NCBI GenBank assembly: GCA_013407085.1
Contig: JACCGJ010019206.1
Span: forward strand, 1 to 64,000
Length of the DNA: 64,000 nt
Direction of reading: 5' to 3'
From: Atriophallophorus winterbourni
Lineage: Eukaryota > Platyhelminthes > Trematoda > Plagiorchiida > Microphallidae
Shown here: positions 58,680-64,000 of the stretch, piece after piece
Position numbering within the stretch: the first letter of the stretch is position 1
Layout: each line of letters begins with the position of its first letter
The notes under the pieces: model-generated
The model's input: only the letters and a program-made list of their open reading frames with translations
What the model was told of the DNA's origin: nothing
Databases searched by the model: none
Translations under genes and position numbers: made by a program

Positions 58680-59490
58680 ATTTGAAGGGTTAGATTGTGA
58701 GTGGGTGGGGAGATTTGAAAAAATTTTAAGAGGTTGGTGGGACCTCTTAAGGATTATTCGTTATGTCAGGATTAGACCAGCTCTGATGCGCCCGCTTTTA
58801 ATATTGCACAATCCAATTCTAGTCCGTCGCTGTTCAAATGGTTGATTTTGCACTGGAGTAACCATTTTAGTAGCCTTGTGATAAATCCTTTCCAGTAGCG
58901 AGATGTAACGATCCATGGTGTCCAAGGTTATGCTTTATAGTCCACAACTAAACGTACGTATGTAAAGATTAACTTTGACATTTAGTGAGGCGGGAAACGC
59001 TCAAAAATTCGTCTGAGTAAGCCGAGTACGTTGCATGCATGTTTATAGTCGGCCTCGCACCGACGACTTTAATTTCGAATTTCCGCACACACAGATACCA
59101 AGATCTTTCTGCGATATACTTCACTCAAGAGAATGTCTGCCAAGTACGTATGAGAACAGGAAATGTTTCCCAAATTACAACAATTTGCACTTGCCGATGT
59201 TGAAGGGCAGCTTGTTTTGAATTGACCACTGATGCAGTTTATTTAAATCTGCTGTAAAACTAGGCAATCCTCAGCACAATTGTCCTTCATATTAATTTTA
59301 CATTGTCGCCCAAAAGAAAAAGTTTACATCGCACCAATTGCCCTAAATCGTTTATAAATAACGAGAACAGTATTTGACCGAGTACAGAACCTTTTAGGTC
59401 ACCGCTCGTCGCTTTAATTGTTCGTCATGAATTCTGACTTTAACTTTGGGTTCAGACAGGTAACTTGTGAAACAAGAAAGTAGATTTTCA
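58680..59490 (-). pseudogene. LINE RT C-terminal fragment
   Basis: Minus-strand pieces across frames: LNKLHQWSIQNKLPFNIGKC, SISQKDLGICVCG, TMDRYISLLERIYHKATKMV and FEQRRTRIGLC. These match 50,950-51,420 block by block, so this is another copy of the same CR1-like family. It is heavily decayed. Confidence 0.75.
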
Positions 59491-59639
59491 GTGACACCAA
59501 CATCCTACAGCTTTGAATTAGTAAGGAGTGATCAACTCGAGCAGCTGCTCAAGATATATCTAAGTAACAGATATGTATGCAACTCCCTTTGTCTAATGCT
59601 TGCGCCCAATCGTTAAAAGTCGTTAGAAAGTTCAAAGTA

Positions 59640-60420
59640 GTTCGAAGTTTTAATGGTCCAAAAAACAAATATAGTGAGTGCATAAAAACAACACAAATGT
59701 TTTATACATATGGAAAGTCAGTTTGTGTATTCTGGTGCGGGCTGGATTTGTTCAACATATACTTGTCAAGTTCAGCCTTGAACATGTTCAGGCATTATGC
59801 GTAAATGATATGTGGGAGCAGAGAGTTCCATATAAAACAAAATCGGACAGCAAAGTATAACCTCGACAATTTGATCTGGAGTGTGGAATAATTAACTTGT
59901 AGCTCTGCGATCTGCTGCCACGTGCATCTGGCCGATAAAATCGGTGTTCAAGTGGGTGATCCACTGTATGCAGAATGTTGAACAGCATTCACCCCTAAGA
60001 CGATGGTACGAAAAGCATGAGTATGTATTTCTAAATATATGTTGTACCCTAGAAAGAATTGCATGGCTCTCGATGTGCTGGATAACCGTTTCACACACCG
60101 AACGGTCCAATACTTTAGAAAGAGCCGAAATGGATGTCACATGGCGGTAATTGGCCGGGACCGAACGACTGCCGCCTTTATAGATTAGTGTGTAATAACT
60201 CCGGTTTTCCAGTCAACTGTTACGATTCCTGCATTTAGTGAGTGTTTAAATAAATCACATATTGGGCCACAAAGCTCCAGCTCACATGACTTCAGAATAG
60301 ACGGCGTTATACCATCGTCCATTTAGGATTTTTCACGTTTAGCCTGTGTAAATGCTTTCAAATCGACACCTATAGTGCAGTTGAACCCGGAGATTTAGTC
60401 TCAATATTTCATTGCAATAT
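59640..60420 (-). pseudogene. LINE RT fragment with central deletion
   Basis: Minus-strand pieces: LKSCELELCGPICDLFKHSL-like and WKTGVITHLYKGGS-like readings at about 60,300-60,180 (two frames), TSISALSKVLDRSVCETVIQ and HIESHAILSRVQHIFRNTYS at about 60,140-60,000. A jump follows to the C-terminal block ILHTVDHPLEHRFYRPDARG and LIIPHSRSNCRGYTLLS at 59,985-59,800. The RT active site and palm between them are missing. Confidence 0.72.
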
Positions 60421-61044
60421 ATAATTGCGTTGCATGCTGAAAGGCAAACGGTATTGGTAAAATATAGCTTTCCGATCATTTCGGTCCTGATTAGCATTGT
60501 TCACGATTTACACCTTAACAATTTCACCACACTTACGGTACAGTTGTGCTGGACAAAATGGTAGACCATTTTTAAAACTCTCCTGTCCGAAGCCAAAAAT
60601 GCATCATTAAATATTAATGTTGAGAGTGGAAGACTTATTCGAAAAATCATTTGGAATTTTGGTTTTTATCCATCTTAGTAAAACTGATGTCTAGGCCAGT
60701 CAGTATCTTAGCCCACGTGCAGTGAGACTGTTCGGCACTTTGCCTGGATCAGGCTTGTGCTTTCATACCATCAGCATAATATTAAAATTGAAGCGAGTTG
60801 TTGCTCTATGAAAGGTGGCGCGACGAGCGAGATATGTGGCCACTGCATATCGTCTTACAAAACTGCCCGCCATTGTAAACGTGCAGAAAAACAAGCGATC
60901 AAACAAATGCCGACTTTGTTTTTCAACCGAAAAATCTACTTCGTCTGAGAATTTTGGCATTGAATAAATAAGACATTAATTTAGATTCAAATTCAAATCA
61001 AAACAATGTCGTGGAAAATGTTCGTGACCGGTTGGAAAGTCTTA
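60421..61044. other. No recognisable gene
   Basis: It contains the second copy of a dispersed repeat at about 60,695-60,775. Otherwise nothing is recognised. Confidence 0.45.
60695..60775 (+). repeat. Dispersed repeat, copy 2
   Basis: TAGCCCACGTGCAGT, CGGCACTTTGCCTGGATCA and GCTTGTGCTTTCATAC match 53,255-53,320 in the same orientation. Confidence 0.65.
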
Positions 61045-62847
61045 ATCAAAAAAGAAAGTTTGCAATGAATCGGTGAGAGCAGCTTATTGATAACGTTTTG
61101 CTTCTGAGTCAGATGCTTCGTCAGATCAAGGATGTTAGTACGAACAGAGATCAAGCTAAAATTTCTTTCACCCGACCAATCCTAAGCTGATTAAGAACGG
61201 CACAATCCATGGTGGTTCCCGCGCTCGTTGAGATAGACAGGCGAGATCAATATCAACTGACGCATCACTACCCCTACGTGCCGTATAATCCTTCAATAGT
61301 TTTGGTCTTGGCAGGTGTGAATGACATCTGCTGACAGATTAGCTCGATAAAGTACTTGGTGCACACACTAGGGGTCAAGCACGTTACTGTTTATCCGCTT
61401 AAGAACCTGACGCCAGATTGTGGAGATATCAGCCCCATCCATCTCATTGACTGCATTCTTACCAGTCTTTTATTATCTCAACCGCTTCAGTGTGAAGTCG
61501 TCCCATGTATGGTTTTATCACTACTACGTTATCAAGATAAACGCTGTGACCTGTGTTCAGATTGTGTTGAATCTCTGATCAGTGAATGATATTCACTGGA
61601 ATTTCGGGGCTGCTTAGCGATTCTATTTTTGTGTTCGCTAATCTTCGTACTGAGTTCTCTGGATGGTTGCCAGATATATACGGCCGAGCAACCATTGCAG
61701 TTGATTTTATACACGCAATTGGTCTTGCAGCCTGAAGGTGTTTTATCCTTGAGATATGTTAATAAGGATCAAAGCGTTCTACCCATTTCATACGTTACTT
61801 GTATACCTGCGTTATTCAAGATTCGACTTATCCCCTTAGACGCTTCCTTAACGTAAGGTATAGAAACTGTTGCACGCTAAACTTTTTCCGTTTATTGTGC
61901 TGGGTATATAACCCGTTTCAGTTGGCATTTAATTATGCTCTCAAGGTAACCTTGATCAGCAAACCGACGACTAACTTCGTGATGGGCTCACTTTTTATCG
62001 GTGACATCGCTGCACAAGCATCTATTTCGATTGGCTTACGATAAACCGTAGTGCTTATTTTACCAATCTGCTTTCGCGCGAGACAGTCCAAGAATGAAAG
62101 TGTCCCTTCTGTCGACTCAATCTCCTTTTTCACTTGGATTTCGGGATGCAAGTTGTTAACCTAACTATGGAATGCCTCCAATCTGCCGCGTTTTATGATG
62201 ACTAATGTAACATTGACATAACACCACCATATCGTTGGCATTAGCGCTTCATTTTTGGAGCTAACTCTTCAAAATGCTCCATGTAGATAATCGCTAGTAC
62301 GGGGGAAATAGGTGAACCTATCGCTAAACCTTCCTTTTGCTTGTATAACTGTCCATTAAACAAGAAGTGGTTCATATTTAGAAAAATCGCTATACCGTTT
62401 ACGATTTGCTGTACATTCAAGTTTGTACAATCTGTCAAGGTCGTGTCTGAATTAAGTTCATTTTTGCTAATTCTAGAGCGCTCGTGGTGTCCACATTTGT
62501 GAACAAGGCGCTCACATCGAAGCTAACCATCATCTCATCTACGTCAAGCGTTATTGTACTCAATCAAAAGAGTTTCTAAGGAAAGAATCCGTATGCCCGA
62601 CTAACGGTTTCAACAAATGAGCGAGATGCTTCGCTGACTCGTGTGTTGGGGATTCAAGGCTATCTAGGATAGGTCTCACAGGGGCGCCAACCTTATGTAT
62701 CTTTGGGAGCCCATAGAACCTAGGGGTCTGAGCAGACTTCGGGTATAGTATGAACCATAATCCCTGACCCAGTTACTTCTTAATTCCGCGCAAGTATCTC
62801 GAAATCACCCGCTTACGGTTATTCGTAAGAGACGTGGTTCTCCTTTC
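61045..62847 (-). pseudogene. Penelope-like element: RT, GIY-YIG and terminal repeat, decayed
   Basis: Read on the minus strand: a short N-terminal piece (TNNRKRVISRYLR), WFILYPKSAQTPRFYGLPKI-like reading at about 62,710, HESAKHLAHLLKPLVGHTDS, NLNVQQIVNGIAIFLNMNHF, FNGQLYKQKEGLAIGSPISP with VLAIIYMEHFEEL (62,400-62,260), LSFLDCLARKQIGKISTTVY (about 62,080), and the GIY-YIG domain YKINCNGCSAVYIWQPSREL (61,710-61,650) with Trp replacing Gly in YIGQ. The terminal repeat follows at 61,050-61,300, with a decayed hammerhead-like core at 61,094-61,124. Stops are frequent. It is the most complete Penelope layout in the window. Confidence 0.85.
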
Positions 62848-63660
62848 TGGCTTGAGCAAGACCAAAGTCCTTGGTCAGTGGATTGTATCTCACCTCCAAT
62901 CATCACTGTTGGAAACTGTCAGCTTGAACCAGAACATTATTTCACATATCTTGGTTCAACCATTGCGGATAACCTCTGGCTAGACAAGGAGATCGATAAG
63001 AAGATTGGCAAAGCAGCTGTCATTTTGTTCGGATTGAACTCTCGTGTTTGGGGTAACCGCAAGTTGAATGTAAATATAAAGATACTGGTATACAGCACGT
63101 GCGTACTAATTGCTTTACTGTACGGCAGTGAAACCTGGACCACCCACGAAAGACATGAACGGAAGAGGAATTTTTTCCCTATACGAAACATCCGTCGTAT
63201 CTTGAACATATCGTGGATGAACAAACTGACTAATACAGAAGTTCTCTCAAAAGTTGGTCTACAAAGCATGTTGACCCTACTACGAAAACGCAGTCTATGG
63301 TGGCTTGGACACGTCTACAGAATGGAAAATGGTCGTATTCCGAAAGATCTACCCTATGGTGGGTTGCGATCAGGAAGCTGACCAGTGAGCAGACCGAACT
63401 TGCGGTACAAAGATGTTTTCAAAAGAGATACGATTTGGGAAGTACTTGCTATTGACCGCTCACATTGGAGGAATTGTGTAAAGCCTCGTCTGCAAGCTGA
63501 GGAGTAGCAGACACAGCTCTTGGCTGCTAAGCGCAGATCACGCTGCCGGCATGCAACTGACGCCCTACAACCGAGTTCTAACTATTGTTGCAAGCGCTGA
63601 GGGAGAGATTGCTCCACCCGGATCGGACTGTTTTATTCATTCGAAAAGCAGTGGAACATG
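62848..63660 (+). pseudogene. C-terminal part of a second LINE family with terminal zinc finger
   Basis: The 167-codon frame 62,878-63,381 reads EHYFTYLGSTIADNLWLDKE, IDKKIGKAAVILFGLNSRVW, LLYGSETWTTHERHER, RRILNISWMNKLTNTEVLSK and WLGHVYRMENGRIPKDLPYG. This is the thumb and tail of a LINE RT distinct from the CR1-like copies. After a stop, LRYKDVFKRDTIWEVLAID continues, and near 63,575-63,640 NYCCKR-stop-GRDCSTRIGLFIHS is a C-terminal zinc-finger remnant. The RT palm is absent. The left edge abuts Penelope sequence. Confidence 0.82.
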
Positions 63661-64000
63661 AAAATTCATGAGATTGTAATGTATATCCATGGCCGACATC
63701 CACCGAAAGAGGCTAACAACAATTAGTACAGCAGCGTCTACATATAGAAGAAGTAATCATTTGATCGGCAATAATCGCAGCCACTCTGAATGATCTACAT
63801 TCCGCGTCCGATAAAAGCACCTGATCATTACTCAGCATGGACCTGACGAAGCACACTGTGCTTCCAAAGTTAGTAATAAATTTGAAATTTTTTCAGAAAC
63901 GTAGCTATGTGTCTAGAGCTTTTAAATTTAATTTGTAAAAGTTTTTTTTAAATTCCGAATGTAAAGCATAGATCTCTTACAAGCGTATCATCTATGAATA
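63661..64000. other. No recognisable gene; short shared segment
   Basis: About 50 bp at 63,668-63,720 (GTATATCCATGG, CATCCACCGAAAGAGGCTAAC) resembles 56,298-56,340. The rest, to the window edge, shows nothing recognisable. Confidence 0.45.

Overview
The window looks like repeat-rich, heterochromatin-like DNA from an animal. It contains no recognisable host gene, rRNA, tRNA, CRISPR array or bacterial feature. The mix of element families is Gypsy and BEL/Pao LTR elements, Penelope-like elements with GIY-YIG endonucleases, and CR1-like and RTE-like LINEs. That mix, the RTE wording (RWAEHFEAQFNW) and the AT-leaning base composition suggest a flatworm, most likely a fluke. This is inference from element types, not from a host gene.

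Layout. Bases 1-12,250 are a satellite of about 231-bp units that runs off the left edge; its unit is the 3' end of a Gypsy pol gene. A broken Gypsy integrase follows (12,251-12,742) and is interrupted by an 18.7-kb LTR-flanked element (12,743-31,436). The interior of that element is almost entirely a second satellite of 116-bp units (about 150 copies, 17.7 kb). The interrupted Gypsy resumes at 31,437 and is followed by a second integrase copy. Bases 32,378-36,618 form a large inverted repeat with arms of about 2 kb and a 280-bp spacer. Each arm carries a Gypsy protease-RT-RNase H region joined to a Penelope GIY-YIG domain.

From 37 kb to the end the DNA is a mosaic of nested retroelement fragments. 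The best preserved is a CR1-like LINE (43,824-48,341) with a PHD-finger ORF1 and a long ORF2 (endonuclease plus RT). ORF1 is itself split by another LINE 3' end. A BEL/Pao integrase with its 3' LTR lies at 48,794-50,477 on the minus strand. Penelope-like fragments lie near 39.3, 39.8, 41.6-42.5, 50.5-52.3 and 61.0-62.8 kb. An RTE-like RT lies at 54.0-55.1 kb, and several more degraded LINE fragments run to the right edge.

No set of genes here works as a pathway. The content is selfish DNA, nearly all with stops or frameshifts. The main biological interest is how the satellites arose. One array grew from coding sequence of a Gypsy element, and the other lies between the LTRs of a non-coding retroelement inserted into that same Gypsy family.
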